A stretch of DNA of 64,000 nt, from the NCBI RefSeq assembly GCF_014701235.1, contig NZ_AP022873.1, positions 1,302,001 to 1,366,000 of the forward strand. The letters are read 5' to 3'. This DNA is from Dissulfurispira thermophila (lineage in GTDB: Bacteria; Nitrospirota; Thermodesulfovibrionia; Thermodesulfovibrionales; Dissulfurispiraceae). The translations under genes and the position numbers were made by a program. The notes beneath the pieces were generated by a model. The model was not told the DNA's origin. It did no database searches and saw nothing but the letters and a program-made list of their open reading frames with translations. Shown here piece after piece: positions 1-8,745 of this stretch. How positions within the stretch are numbered: position 1 is the first letter of the stretch; each line of letters starts with the position of its first letter.

Positions 1-732
1 AAATACTCTTTTTGCACCATTGTCCTTCAGGGCTTGAGCTGCCTGTGTTGTAGTCCCCGCAGTATCTATCATGTCATCAAGTATAATCGCATCTTTACCT
101 TTTACATCACCTATAACATGCATAACCTTTGAGACATTGGCAGCTTCTCGTCTTTTATCTACAATAGCCAATGAGGCATCCAGCCTTTTTGCGAAAGCCC
201 TTGCCCTTTCAACACCACCAGCATCAGGGGAGACTATAACAAGATTTTCGAAACTGCATTTTTTGATGTAATCCAGTAAAACAGGGGCAGCATACAGGTG
301 ATCAACAGGGATATTAAAAAAACCCTGTATCTGTGCTGCGTGTAAGTCAATAGTAAGCACCCTGTTTGTTCCTGCCGCGGTAAGCAGATCAGCCACGAGT
401 TTGGAAGATATTGGAACTCGGGGCTGCACCTTCCTATCTTGTCTTGCATAGCCGTAATAAGGTATTACTGCTGTTATTCTCCTTGCTGATGCTCTTTTCA
501 GGGCATCAATCAGGAGAAGAAGTTCCATTAAATTATGATTCACAGGAGCACATGTTGGTTGTATAACAAAAACATCATAACCTCTTACATTCTCGTTAAT
601 CTGCACCATTATCTCACCATCGCTGAATGAGGTCACTGTAGTGTCTGTCAAAGGCATACCAAAGTGCTCACTCACCTTAATAGCAAGAGGTCTATTTGCA
701 TTTCCTGTAATAAGTTTGACGCCGTTAGTCAT
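1..732 (-). CDS. prs: Ribose-phosphate pyrophosphokinase, 3' end outside window
   Basis: Cytoplasmic PRPP synthetase: transfers pyrophosphate from ATP to ribose 5-phosphate to make PRPP for purine, pyrimidine, His and NAD synthesis. I translated the minus strand from the ATG at 732: it begins [17 protein letters not shown] and contains the family's FSDGE segment, the catalytic flexible-loop sequence [10 protein letters not shown], the [11 protein letters not shown] segment and the PRPP-binding loop [10 protein letters not shown]. About 244 codons are present, against about 310 in the family, so the C-terminus lies left of base 1. An RBS-like GGAGGG sits just upstream. tRNA-Gln and ispE lie upstream on the same strand, an order common in bacteria, and nadC and purM elsewhere in the window use its product. 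Confidence 0.96.
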   Translation of the reverse strand, partial: MTNGVKLITGNANRPLAIKVSEHFGMPLTDTTVTSFSDGEIMVQINENVRGYDVFVIQPTCAPVNHNLMELLLLIDALKRASARRITAVIPYYGYARQDRKVQPRVPISSKLVADLLTAAGTNRVLTIDLHAAQIQGFFNIPVDHLYAAPVLLDYIKKCSFENLVIVSPDAGGVERARAFAKRLDASLAIVDKRREAANVSKVMHVIGDVKGKDAIILDDMIDTAGTTTQAAQALKDNGAKRVF

Positions 733-759
733 CTTCCCTCCAGAGTTACTTTCATTTTA

Positions 760-831
760 CTGGGGCGCCAGGATTCGAACCTGGGAATGGCAGATCCAAA
801 ATCTGCTGACTTACCGCTTGTCGACGCCCCA
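760..831 (-). tRNA. tRNA-Gln (TTG anticodon)
   Basis: The minus strand folds as a tRNA. The acceptor stem TGGGGCG pairs with CGCCCCA, the anticodon stem GCAGA/TCTGC encloses the loop TTTTGGA with anticodon TTG, and the T arm carries GGTTCGAATCC. The discriminator is G, as in other tRNA-Gln, and the 5' U (TGGGG) is typical of bacterial tRNA-Gln. CCA is not encoded. It lies between prs and ispE on the same strand and could be co-transcribed with them. Confidence 0.95.
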
Positions 832-874
832 ATTTTAGCTCATAGATGCTAATTTAAAAGCCTTAAACCATGAG

Positions 875-1750
875 CTATGAGCTAATATATGTTTCTACAA
901 CTCTATTCCAATGTGATGAAAACTGCCTTGCTGCATTAGTAGCCTTTTCCCTGTCCTCGAAAAGACCGAATACAGTCGAGCCGCTACCGCTCATAATAGC
1001 CATTGATGCCCCTGCATTTAGCAATTTTCTTCTCAAGTCCTTAATAATAGGATATTTCTCCATCACAACTTCTTCAAAATCATTATGTGCACTGGACTTA
1101 AGAAGAGAAACATCTCCTGTCTTAAGGGCTTTATAAATTAACTGGATATTATTAAATTTATCCATAGTTTTTGTCAATTCTGTCTTTGTTTCTTGCGCCT
1201 TGCCCTTTGCCCCTAATCTTTCGTATGCCCATACTGTAGATATAGGTATCGCAGGCTTTACAAGCAGCAATGGATAAGATATATCCATCTCAAGCGGAGT
1301 CAAAATATCTCCCCTGCCTTCAACAATAGCCATTGGACAGTTGAAGAAAAAAGGCACATCAGACCCTATACTGCTTCCTATCTCCTTTAATTCATCTTTA
1401 TCCAAACCAAGTCCCCAGAGCTTATTTAATCCTATTAATGCATACGCTGCATCACTGCTGCCCCCACCAAGTCCCGCACCTGATGGAATATCTTTTTTCA
1501 GGACAATCCTTGCCCCATCTTTTATTTCAGCATAAGACTGCAGACTTTTAGCAGCCTTATAAACAAGATTATGCTCAGGCAGGATATTCATATTGGTAAT
1601 AAGTTCGATGGTATCAGAATGCTCAAAAGTCAGGGTATCATAAAGCCCTATACAATGCATCAATGAAAGGATATTATGATAGCCGTCTTCTCTTTTATCC
1701 AGTACATAGAGGGACCAATTTACCTTGGCTGGGGCCATCAGTTCAAACAT
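875..1750 (-). CDS. ispE: 4-diphosphocytidyl-2-C-methyl-D-erythritol kinase
   Basis: GHMP-family kinase that phosphorylates the 2-OH of CDP-methylerythritol in the MEP isoprenoid pathway in the cytoplasm. The 291-residue protein has the usual length. Its N-terminal FELMAPAKVNWSLYVLDKR carries the substrate-binding Lys/Asn region, IPSGAGLGGGSSDAAYAL is the GHMP ATP-binding loop, and IMSGSGSTVFGLF is the C-terminal glycine motif. The upstream TPR lipoprotein ends 13 bp away on the same strand and tRNA-Gln and prs follow, so a joint transcript is likely. Confidence 0.96.
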   Translation of the reverse strand: MFELMAPAKVNWSLYVLDKREDGYHNILSLMHCIGLYDTLTFEHSDTIELITNMNILPEHNLVYKAAKSLQSYAEIKDGARIVLKKDIPSGAGLGGGSSDAAYALIGLNKLWGLGLDKDELKEIGSSIGSDVPFFFNCPMAIVEGRGDILTPLEMDISYPLLLVKPAIPISTVWAYERLGAKGKAQETKTELTKTMDKFNNIQLIYKALKTGDVSLLKSSAHNDFEEVVMEKYPIIKDLRRKLLNAGASMAIMSGSGSTVFGLFEDREKATNAARQFSSHWNRVVETYISS

Positions 1751-1763
1751 ATAAATTAAATCT

Positions 1764-3500
1764 TCACTGCATTTTCTTGATTTTCTGTTTTACTGATTCT
1801 ATCTTTTTCTCAACCCTTTCTTTTAGACCTTCTTCCTTTTCGTGAAATTTCAGTGCCTCTGTCCATGCATCAATAGCTGCCTCATGATTGTCCATTGATT
1901 CATAAACATCACCGATATGTTCATGTAAAACAGGGTCATCCTTAACAATACCAACCGCCTTTTGGAGTGTCTTTAATGCCTCTTCCAGTCTGCCGAGTTT
2001 GAAATAAACCCAACCAAGACTGTCAATTATATATCCGCTGTCAGGTTTTAGTTCAAGTGCTCTACTTACAAGAGATAATGCCTCCTGAAGATTTATTCCT
2101 TTATCAGCATAACTGTATCCAAGATAGTTAAGGGCATCTGCATGATTTGGATTAAGCTCAATTGTGCGCTTTAAGTGCATCACCATATCATCAAATCGTC
2201 CCATTTTTTCATACGCAACTGCAAGATTAAAATGTAGTTCTTCATTATCACCAAACCGATTTAATCCTTCCTTCAACACAACCTCTGCCTTCGCATACTC
2301 TTTTGCCTGAATATGTGCATTGCCGAGATATACATAAATCTCGGGTTTTTGTTTCTCAAAACTTAATATCTCTTCATATACCTTTATGACATCAGCATAA
2401 CGATTCTGTCTCGAATAAATAAGTGCGAGGTTCAGAAATGCATTTATATTTTTGGGATCTAACGATATTATCTTCTTCAACTCCGCTACAGCCTCATCAT
2501 ACCTTTTCAACTCTGCAAGCACAATAGATAGGTAATATAATGAAACAATATCATTAGGTCGTGCTTCGAGAACTATCCTGAACTCTGATATAGCCTTATC
2601 ATAGTGTTTTTCCTGAAGATAAAGGAGTCCAAGCCTCTGGTGGACATCTATATTTTTAGGCGATTCTTTTAAAATTCCTTCAAGCTCTTTAATAGCCTTT
2701 GCAAATGATTTTTCTGTAAGGTACAGTTGTGCAAGCCTCTCTTTTGCAAATAGATTATGAGGATTAATAGTCAGAACCTGCTTATAATAATCCTCAGCAG
2801 CCTTCAAATCGCCTTTTATCTCTTTAACAATGCCTAAATTCAAATAAGCAGCATCAAAAGAGGGATTTATCTCTGTAATTTTTTTAAAAAACTCCTCTGC
2901 CTTATCATAATTCTTATTCTCCATGTTAATAGAACCCATATAATACATCGCCATAATATTATCGGGATCCTTTTTTAATAGAGAACTGAAAATAGCTACC
3001 GCCTTTTGAAATTCCCCTTTTGTAGCATAAAGGACTCCAAGGAAAAGTGATGCCTCATTTTTTTCAGGATTAATTTTAAGAATATTTTCGTAAACCCTTA
3101 TGGCATCGTCAACCCTTTTCTGTGAATTATAAAGCTCTCCAAGCAGCAAAAGGCCAGGCACATAATCTGGATGCTGAATAGCAACCTCTTCAAGTCTTGC
3201 AAGTGCTTCCTGAATTTTACCAAGTTTTACAAGCATAAAGCTGATCTGGGTTTTTAGATATGCAGATGAAGGATCAAACTTCAGTGCATTTATATAGTGG
3301 TCAAGGGCATCCTCCCATTTGCCTGTAATCTCTGCCTCGTACCCAAGTAAATATTCAAAATAAGCCTTTTCAGAATGTGAAACCACATCGTTTTCTGCAT
3401 TTAATACAGTCATCTGTTTATTCAGATTCTTGGAGAATCCCGAACAGGAAGCAGTAAATATAAACATAGATAAGAAAATAATAAGTGTCCTCATTTTCAT
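1764..3500 (-). CDS. TPR-repeat lipoprotein
   Basis: Probably exported and lipid-anchored: the N-terminus MKMRTLIIFLSMFIFTASC is a lipoprotein signal with the acceptor Cys at residue 19. The rest of the 578 residues is about a dozen or more tetratricopeptide repeats, recognisable from recurring units such as NAFLNLALIYSRQNRYADVI and ALNYLGYSYADKGINLQEAL, ending in a Lys-rich tail. TPR proteins act as scaffolds; the partner cannot be read from sequence. Similar proteins often precede ispE in related anaerobes (recollection, not searched). Encoded directly upstream of ispE. Confidence 0.88.
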   Translation of the reverse strand: MKMRTLIIFLSMFIFTASCSGFSKNLNKQMTVLNAENDVVSHSEKAYFEYLLGYEAEITGKWEDALDHYINALKFDPSSAYLKTQISFMLVKLGKIQEALARLEEVAIQHPDYVPGLLLLGELYNSQKRVDDAIRVYENILKINPEKNEASLFLGVLYATKGEFQKAVAIFSSLLKKDPDNIMAMYYMGSINMENKNYDKAEEFFKKITEINPSFDAAYLNLGIVKEIKGDLKAAEDYYKQVLTINPHNLFAKERLAQLYLTEKSFAKAIKELEGILKESPKNIDVHQRLGLLYLQEKHYDKAISEFRIVLEARPNDIVSLYYLSIVLAELKRYDEAVAELKKIISLDPKNINAFLNLALIYSRQNRYADVIKVYEEILSFEKQKPEIYVYLGNAHIQAKEYAKAEVVLKEGLNRFGDNEELHFNLAVAYEKMGRFDDMVMHLKRTIELNPNHADALNYLGYSYADKGINLQEALSLVSRALELKPDSGYIIDSLGWVYFKLGRLEEALKTLQKAVGIVKDDPVLHEHIGDVYESMDNHEAAIDAWTEALKFHEKEEGLKERVEKKIESVKQKIKKMQ

Positions 3501-3597
3501 GCTTAATTATGGCATAAAAGGCTTACAAATATAAAGCAAATAACACCCGAATGAATTTAGGCAACATGAAGTATTGGAATATTTCAAGAAAAACAAT

Positions 3598-3637
3598 AAA
3601 AAAGGAGTAATAGAGTTTTTTATTGCTCTATTACTCC
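3598..3637 (-). terminator. Rho-independent terminator after the Cys-rich peptide
   Basis: A perfect 12-bp inverted repeat, GGAGTAATAGAG at 3604-3615 with its complement at 3626-3637 around a 10-nt loop, is followed on the minus strand by TTTTTT. It lies 21 bp beyond the peptide stop codon and so closes the radical SAM-peptide transcription unit. Confidence 0.75.
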
Positions 3638-3658
3638 AGCACTTCATTACTCCTCTGA

Positions 3659-3721
3659 TTAGCAGGAACCCTTACACTTGCAAGTGGTCGCACCTTTTTT
3701 TGATACCTTTCTTATGACCAT
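3659..3721 (-). CDS. 20-residue Cys-rich peptide, putative RiPP precursor
   Basis: Small ORF translated by hand: MVIRKVSKKGATTCKCKGSC. The first 11 residues are basic, as in a short leader; the C-terminal TTCKCKGSC has three Cys (14, 16, 20) and Thr/Ser/Lys residues and would be the core. A strong RBS (GGGAGG, 8 nt before the ATG at 3721) supports translation; an in-frame GTG three codons earlier would place the RBS too close. The gene lies 52 bp downstream of a radical SAM/SPASM enzyme on the same strand and just before a terminator, the typical setting of a ribosomally made, radical-modified peptide. No protease or exporter gene is adjacent. Function is inferred from context and composition only. 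Confidence 0.7.
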   Translation of the reverse strand: MVIRKVSKKGATTCKCKGSC

Positions 3722-3773
3722 GTCAAGCACCTCCCTTTCTTAGGGATTAATCAAGACTTCATGCCTTGATATT

Positions 3774-4913
3774 TTATGATTTAATTATATCATATGCATA
3801 ACATTTGTAAAGGTCCCTCTTTCTATTGTCACCGGCGCGGAATCTGCAGCCACCTCTGCACTCATTGATGAACCCGCATAATGAATCAGAACATTCCATA
3901 TTTTCTAATCTCAAGGGTTTTATTTTTTTCCATGACCTTCTCAGCCCTTCATTGATATTTCCAACAGGTGTGTGTGAATAAAATGCGCACTTGCATATAT
4001 TCCCATTTGCAAGCACAGACATCAGATGGAGACCACATGCAAAACCTTCCCCACCACCATGTAATCCACTGCTAAAGCCATAATTAAGATACCTGCCAGC
4101 TATTTTCGGCGGGACAGAAAATATAGGGTTCAGTTCTAAATTACCAGAAACACATGGCACATCAACTGTCCAGTCTTTAATGCCAATCTTTCTGAATAAT
4201 TTATCCATCTCGTCAAATTCATCAAGGTTTCTGGCATGAATCATGGTAGCTATAGAGACTGTAATTCCTGCATTAATTGCTTCATAAATTTTTTGCATTA
4301 CTACCTTATATGTTCCCTTTCCTCTTATTGATTCATGCCCATTTTCCATACCATCAACACTAAACTGTATTTCATCAACATTAAGCCCCTTCAAAATCTT
4401 TGGATTTAACAAAAGACCATTTGTAAAAAGTATTTTTCTGAAATTATATTCAGGTAGTAAAAAATTTATTTCATCAAAATGGCTGTGAATCAAAGGCTCT
4501 CCACCGGTTATTAAAAGACGCAGCCCCTGCATCTCTTCGAATTCATCAAGCACTGTTTTTATCTCATAAATGGAGAGTTCATTACTTATAGGCTTGCCAA
4601 TATAACAATGTCTGCATCTGAGATTGCATTTATCAGTAATCTGAAGTTCAAGATACCTTAATGAAGGAACAGGAGACTTTGCAATCACAGGTCTTTTAGT
4701 GTTGACTACCTCTTTGGTTAATATCCCTTCTGAAAGGCAATAATCAATAAATTCTGTATCTACATCACCAATACACCCTTCAGGATGTGAACATTTTTTC
4801 AAAAACTCAAAGGCGTCACCATCCAACTCATAGAGTTCATCATTCTTTATATCATAAACTGATGGAGTCTCAAGCCATTTCAAGACAAACCACTTAGAAA
4901 GATAATATCTCAT
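3774..4913 (-). CDS. Radical SAM/SPASM peptide-maturase-like protein
   Basis: Radical SAM enzyme with the cluster motif CNLRCRHC (Cys 96, 100, 103) followed by GGEP (137-140), which binds SAM methionine. Residues 1-85 are a small N-terminal domain resembling the PqqD-like recognition fold of peptide maturases. From residue 254 on there are nine more Cys (254, 293, 307, 309, 341, 346, 352, 356, 371), including CGLH and CRGGCRF, which fit a SPASM domain holding auxiliary Fe-S clusters. SPASM proteins of this size (379 aa) usually install thioether, C-C or epimer modifications in short peptides; the 20-residue Cys-rich peptide just downstream is the obvious substrate. The gene is divergent from nagZ with 36 bp between starts. 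Exact subfamily not determined. Confidence 0.88.
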   Translation of the reverse strand: MRYYLSKWFVLKWLETPSVYDIKNDELYELDGDAFEFLKKCSHPEGCIGDVDTEFIDYCLSEGILTKEVVNTKRPVIAKSPVPSLRYLELQITDKCNLRCRHCYIGKPISNELSIYEIKTVLDEFEEMQGLRLLITGGEPLIHSHFDEINFLLPEYNFRKILFTNGLLLNPKILKGLNVDEIQFSVDGMENGHESIRGKGTYKVVMQKIYEAINAGITVSIATMIHARNLDEFDEMDKLFRKIGIKDWTVDVPCVSGNLELNPIFSVPPKIAGRYLNYGFSSGLHGGGEGFACGLHLMSVLANGNICKCAFYSHTPVGNINEGLRRSWKKIKPLRLENMECSDSLCGFINECRGGCRFRAGDNRKRDLYKCYAYDIIKS

Positions 4914-4949
4914 GGTTTATTTTAAAAAATTAACACGTATATTGTCTCC

Positions 4950-6458
4950 ATGCCTGCCAATCTGATAAACTCACATATGCTCAATACCATAAATTCTCTT
5001 GAAAAAAAACTCTATCAAATCATCATTAACAGACTCGATGGCGATAACATTCAATCAGAAAAATATCGAAATAAAATATTTAAGCTTGTTAAAAAAGGCA
5101 TTGGCGGCTTTATAATCTTTGGTGGAGAAAAAGAAGAAATAAGGAATTTTATCGCTGAATTGCAGACAGCATCAGAAATACCACTTTTTATTGCATCAGA
5201 TATAGAGCGTGGAGTCGGACAACAGATAAAAGGCGCAACTAATTTTCCATGCCAGATGGCGGTAGCTGCAGCTATAGATAAAAATAGACCTGAAGATATA
5301 TTGCTCCTCAACATGATAATACAATCCATAATAGATGAAGCTATAGATATTGGAATAAATCTGCCACTGATTCCTGTGATGGATGTAAACCAAAATCAGG
5401 ACAATCCCATAATATGCACAAGGGCTTTTTCTGATAATCCAGAAATAGTAACATGGTTTGGCTTGCATTACATAAAATTTATCGAGGACTCATGCCTAAT
5501 AAGCTGTCCAAAACACTTTCCAGGTCATGGAGACACCAAAGAAGACTCACATATCTCCCTTCCTGTTATAACAAAATCTAAAGATGATCTAATGAAAACA
5601 GACCTCATGCCTTTCATTAAATCAATCGAAATAGGTGTTAGCAGCATAATGATAGGACATCTTAAAGTAACGGCATTGGATTCAATGCCTGCAAGCTTGT
5701 CAAAGAAGATAATAACTGATGTATTAAAAAAAGAATTTGGCTTCAACGGTCTTGTAATCACAGATGCTCTGAATATGGGTGCCCTCAAAGACTACGGTAA
5801 TGTCCCGGTCGAATGCATAAATGCCGGCGTTGATATATTGCTCCATCCCGCTGATGCTAATATAACAGTTAAGGAATTATTATCAGCCATTAAGTCCAGA
5901 GAGATTAATGAAGGTCAGATTGACAGCGCATTAGAGCGCATAATCAGAGCAAAAAAAAGGTTTAACAATATCAAAAAAACAGATGTAAATTACAAAGCCC
6001 ATGCATTCATATCAGAACAAGTCTTTGATATGTCAATAACTCTGATGAAAAGTAAGCCAGATATATTACCGCTATCATCAAGCGATAAAGATACATATAT
6101 TACATTTGCAGGTGAGAACGAGATATATAAATCTTCATTATTGAAAAATCATTTCAATTCAGAATTAAATATTGCAAATCCTGAATTGCTGATCATTGCT
6201 ATATTCACAGATGTTTCAGCATGGAAAGGAAGTTCAGGAATAAGTGATAGAGAAAAGCAAAGGATAATAAGGCTTGTTAAACAAGCAAAGAAATCAATAG
6301 TCATCTCATTTGGAAGCCCATATGTCTTAAGGCACTTTAAAGATGCCAGTGTGCTCATTGCAGCCTATGAGCCTTCAGAACAGGCGCAAATGGCTGTAAT
6401 AAAATGCCTGAAAGGAGAGATAGACTCCAGTGGTAAACTGCCCATAATAATCTCATAA
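4950..6458 (+). CDS. nagZ: Beta-N-acetylhexosaminidase NagZ (GH3)
   Basis: Family 3 glycosidase that removes GlcNAc from GlcNAc-(anhydro)MurNAc during peptidoglycan recycling. KHFPGHGDTKEDSHISLP is the NagZ signature containing the Asp/His general acid dyad, and ITDALNMGAL carries the nucleophilic Asp. At 502 residues it has a C-terminal domain of about 150 residues beyond the catalytic barrel, as in Gram-positive NagZ, whereas E. coli NagZ has only the barrel (about 340). No signal peptide is evident, so it is probably cytoplasmic. The RBS for the ATG at 4950 is weak; a Met at codon 10 (4977) is an alternative. First gene of the rightward recycling genes nagZ-ampG-nagA. Confidence 0.93.
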   Translation: MPANLINSHMLNTINSLEKKLYQIIINRLDGDNIQSEKYRNKIFKLVKKGIGGFIIFGGEKEEIRNFIAELQTASEIPLFIASDIERGVGQQIKGATNFPCQMAVAAAIDKNRPEDILLLNMIIQSIIDEAIDIGINLPLIPVMDVNQNQDNPIICTRAFSDNPEIVTWFGLHYIKFIEDSCLISCPKHFPGHGDTKEDSHISLPVITKSKDDLMKTDLMPFIKSIEIGVSSIMIGHLKVTALDSMPASLSKKIITDVLKKEFGFNGLVITDALNMGALKDYGNVPVECINAGVDILLHPADANITVKELLSAIKSREINEGQIDSALERIIRAKKRFNNIKKTDVNYKAHAFISEQVFDMSITLMKSKPDILPLSSSDKDTYITFAGENEIYKSSLLKNHFNSELNIANPELLIIAIFTDVSAWKGSSGISDREKQRIIRLVKQAKKSIVISFGSPYVLRHFKDASVLIAAYEPSEQAQMAVIKCLKGEIDSSGKLPIIIS

Positions 6459-6517
6459 ATTTATTGTGCCTTTTCAAGATGTTCACAACTTGGTATTTTG
6501 TGGTAATATGGACTCCG

Positions 6518-6523
6518 TATAAT
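6518..6523 (+). promoter_or_regulatory. Candidate -10 element upstream of ampG
   Basis: A perfect TATAAT at 6518-6523 sits 37 bp before the ampG TTG start in the 102-bp gap after nagZ. No good -35 lies at 16-18 bp spacing, so the call is tentative; ampG could equally be read through from nagZ. Confidence 0.3.
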
Positions 6524-6560
6524 ACAGCAAAATACACTTATTTCTAACAAAGGATAGCAT

Positions 6561-7802
6561 TTGAACAAATTAGCTCCTTATTTGCAGGTATTCACCAGCA
6601 GGCGGATTGCAACAGTTACGCTCCTCGGGTTCGCATCAGGTCTTCCACTTGCTCTCACAAGCGGGACGCTTCAGGCGTGGATGGCTGTTGATGGCGTAGA
6701 TATAAAGACCATCGGCGTCTTTGCTCTTGTTGGACTTCCTTATACAATTAAATTCCTATGGTCTCCTATCATGGACAGATTTGTACCACCGTTTTTAGGA
6801 AGGCGCCGGGGGTGGATAATTATTGCGCAAATTGCATTAATCTCGGGCATAGCAGCAATGGCATTCAACTCACCAAAACAGGCACCCTTACTTATGGCTG
6901 TTCTTGCATTGACAGTAGCTTTTTCATCAGCATCACAGGATATAGTTATCGATGCATACCGCACTGATATATTGAGAGAAAAGGAGCGCGGCGCAGGAGC
7001 TGCTGTCTTTGTCATGGGCTATCGCATTGCAATGCTCATATCAGGTGCATTATCTCTTATTCTTTCTGATAATATAGGCTGGCATAATACTTATTTGCTT
7101 ATGGCCGGGTTAATGACAATCAGTCTCATTGCAACTTTTTTGGGACCTGAGCCTGAAGAGAAAATTATCCCTCCAAAGAGTCTTCACGAAGCGATCTGGG
7201 GACCATTAAAGGACTATTTTTCAAGACGCTCTGCTGTCATGCTACTGCTCCTGATCATTTTATACAAACTTGGAGATGCATATGCTGGGTCATTAACCAC
7301 TGCTTTCCTCATTAAAGGCGTGGGCTTTACACCAACAGATGTCGGCACTATCAATAAAGGACTTGGTCTCATATCGCTCATTGTAGGAGCAATGTTCGGA
7401 GGCGCATTAATGACAAGACTCGGTCTTTTCAAATCATTGTTATTTTTTGGTGCATTGCAGGCAGTATCTAACCTCTCATTTATGGTTTTGGCATGGATTG
7501 GAAAAAGTTATTGGATGCTGATTTTTGCAGTGGCATTCGAAAATCTTAGTGGAGGTATGGGAACATCAGCCTTTGTAGCACTCCTTATGAGTATGTGTAA
7601 TCAAAAGTATAGTGCAACACAGTATGCACTTCTTTCATCACTTGCTGCACTTGGAAGGATCTTTATTGCCCCCACATCAGGATTTTTAGTTTCAGCTATT
7701 GGCTGGTCATTATTCTTTTTTGTAACAACACTTGTGGCATTGCCGGGACTATGGCTGCTATGGTGCATGCGTCAGAGCATAGAAAATCTAAAACAGTATT
7801 GA
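6561..7802 (+). CDS. ampG: AmpG-like muropeptide permease (MFS)
   Basis: Inner-membrane major facilitator protein that imports GlcNAc-anhydroMurNAc (muro)peptides in exchange for protons. The 413 residues form about 12 hydrophobic segments, and the start is strikingly AmpG-like: LGFASGLPLALTSGTLQAWM, then FLWSPIMDRFVPPFLGRRRGW. The start is TTG at 6561, preceded by AAAGGA at 6549-6554; no ATG fits the conserved N-terminus. Between nagZ and nagA, it completes an import, cleavage and deacetylation series. Confidence 0.92.
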   Translation: MNKLAPYLQVFTSRRIATVTLLGFASGLPLALTSGTLQAWMAVDGVDIKTIGVFALVGLPYTIKFLWSPIMDRFVPPFLGRRRGWIIIAQIALISGIAAMAFNSPKQAPLLMAVLALTVAFSSASQDIVIDAYRTDILREKERGAGAAVFVMGYRIAMLISGALSLILSDNIGWHNTYLLMAGLMTISLIATFLGPEPEEKIIPPKSLHEAIWGPLKDYFSRRSAVMLLLLIILYKLGDAYAGSLTTAFLIKGVGFTPTDVGTINKGLGLISLIVGAMFGGALMTRLGLFKSLLFFGALQAVSNLSFMVLAWIGKSYWMLIFAVAFENLSGGMGTSAFVALLMSMCNQKYSATQYALLSSLAALGRIFIAPTSGFLVSAIGWSLFFFVTTLVALPGLWLLWCMRQSIENLKQY

Positions 7803-7850
7803 CAACAATGTGCATTTAGCACTAAATTTTAAACAGTTTGAATCCAACTC

Positions 7851-8732
7851 ATGATTATGACTAAAACTAAAATCATAGATATCCATATACACGGCATAAA
7901 CGGATATGATACAAGAACAACTGTTGAGGACCATATACTTCAAATAGCCGAGATAATGGGATCTCAAGGGATTTCAGAAATTATTCCAACTATATTTCCT
8001 GCCACAATAAATGTAATGAGAGCAAACCTCGCGGTAATAAAAAAAGCAATGGAGCTCCAGAAGACAGAGGACAGGAGTCAGAAAACAGAAGCAAAAATTA
8101 TTGGAGTACACCTCGAAGGACCATTTTTGAATCCCTTGAAGTGCGGTGCTTTGAATGCAATAACATTTATTGAGCCGTCAGAATATAATTTTAAAGAACT
8201 CATAGAAGGCTTTGAGGACATAATAAAAATAATCACTATTGCACCAGAGATAAATCATACTGCAAAACTGATTAAAAAAATAACTGATATGGGAATTATT
8301 GTAAGCATGGGACATTCAGATGCTACCTATGTCGAGGCAGAAGCAGGTTTTCATGCAGGGGCAAAGGGTATTACACATATATTCAATGCAATGAGGGGAT
8401 TTCATCACAGAGAATTAGGAATTGCAGGCTTTGGACTTTTGAATCAGGATATTTATATAGAGGTCATTGCAGACCCTTACCATTTACATCCGCAAACTCT
8501 CGAACTGATATTTAAAATAAAAAATCCAGAAAGGATTATTCTTATCTCTGACTCAGTAAAAGAGACAACACCATTTACAAAATATCAGGGGGTTACCAAT
8601 GCTCATGGCAAACTGTTAGGAGGCTGCATGACAATAGCAGAATCATCAAAAAGGCTTATTGAAATTGGATTTGATAAAGATATTATAATGAAGTGCATAA
8701 CAGAAAATCCTGAAAGATATTTAATACAATAA
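7851..8732 (+). CDS. nagA: N-acetylglucosamine-6-phosphate deacetylase, short form
   Basis: Amidohydrolase that would convert GlcNAc-6-P to GlcN-6-P for re-entry into wall synthesis. Seen: the metal-site motifs DIHIHGINGYDT, HLEGPFLNP, SMGHSDATY, HIFNAMRGFHHRE and LISDSV. The protein is only 293 residues against about 380 for E. coli NagA. It starts directly at the first barrel strand and ends soon after the barrel, so the beta-sandwich formed by both termini in the family is missing. A low-complexity insert, QKTEDRSQKTEA, encoded by the cagaagacag repeat at about 8059-8093, lies before HLEGP. A GlcNAc kinase is not seen nearby. Confidence 0.85.
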   Translation: MIMTKTKIIDIHIHGINGYDTRTTVEDHILQIAEIMGSQGISEIIPTIFPATINVMRANLAVIKKAMELQKTEDRSQKTEAKIIGVHLEGPFLNPLKCGALNAITFIEPSEYNFKELIEGFEDIIKIITIAPEINHTAKLIKKITDMGIIVSMGHSDATYVEAEAGFHAGAKGITHIFNAMRGFHHRELGIAGFGLLNQDIYIEVIADPYHLHPQTLELIFKIKNPERIILISDSVKETTPFTKYQGVTNAHGKLLGGCMTIAESSKRLIEIGFDKDIIMKCITENPERYLIQ

Positions 8733-8745
8733 CAGGTAATAAGTA

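Noticed and set aside
3722-3730. GTG start three codons upstream of the Cys-rich peptide ATG
   Set aside because: The Shine-Dalgarno GGGAGG overlaps or abuts it, whereas spacing to the ATG at 3721 is ideal.
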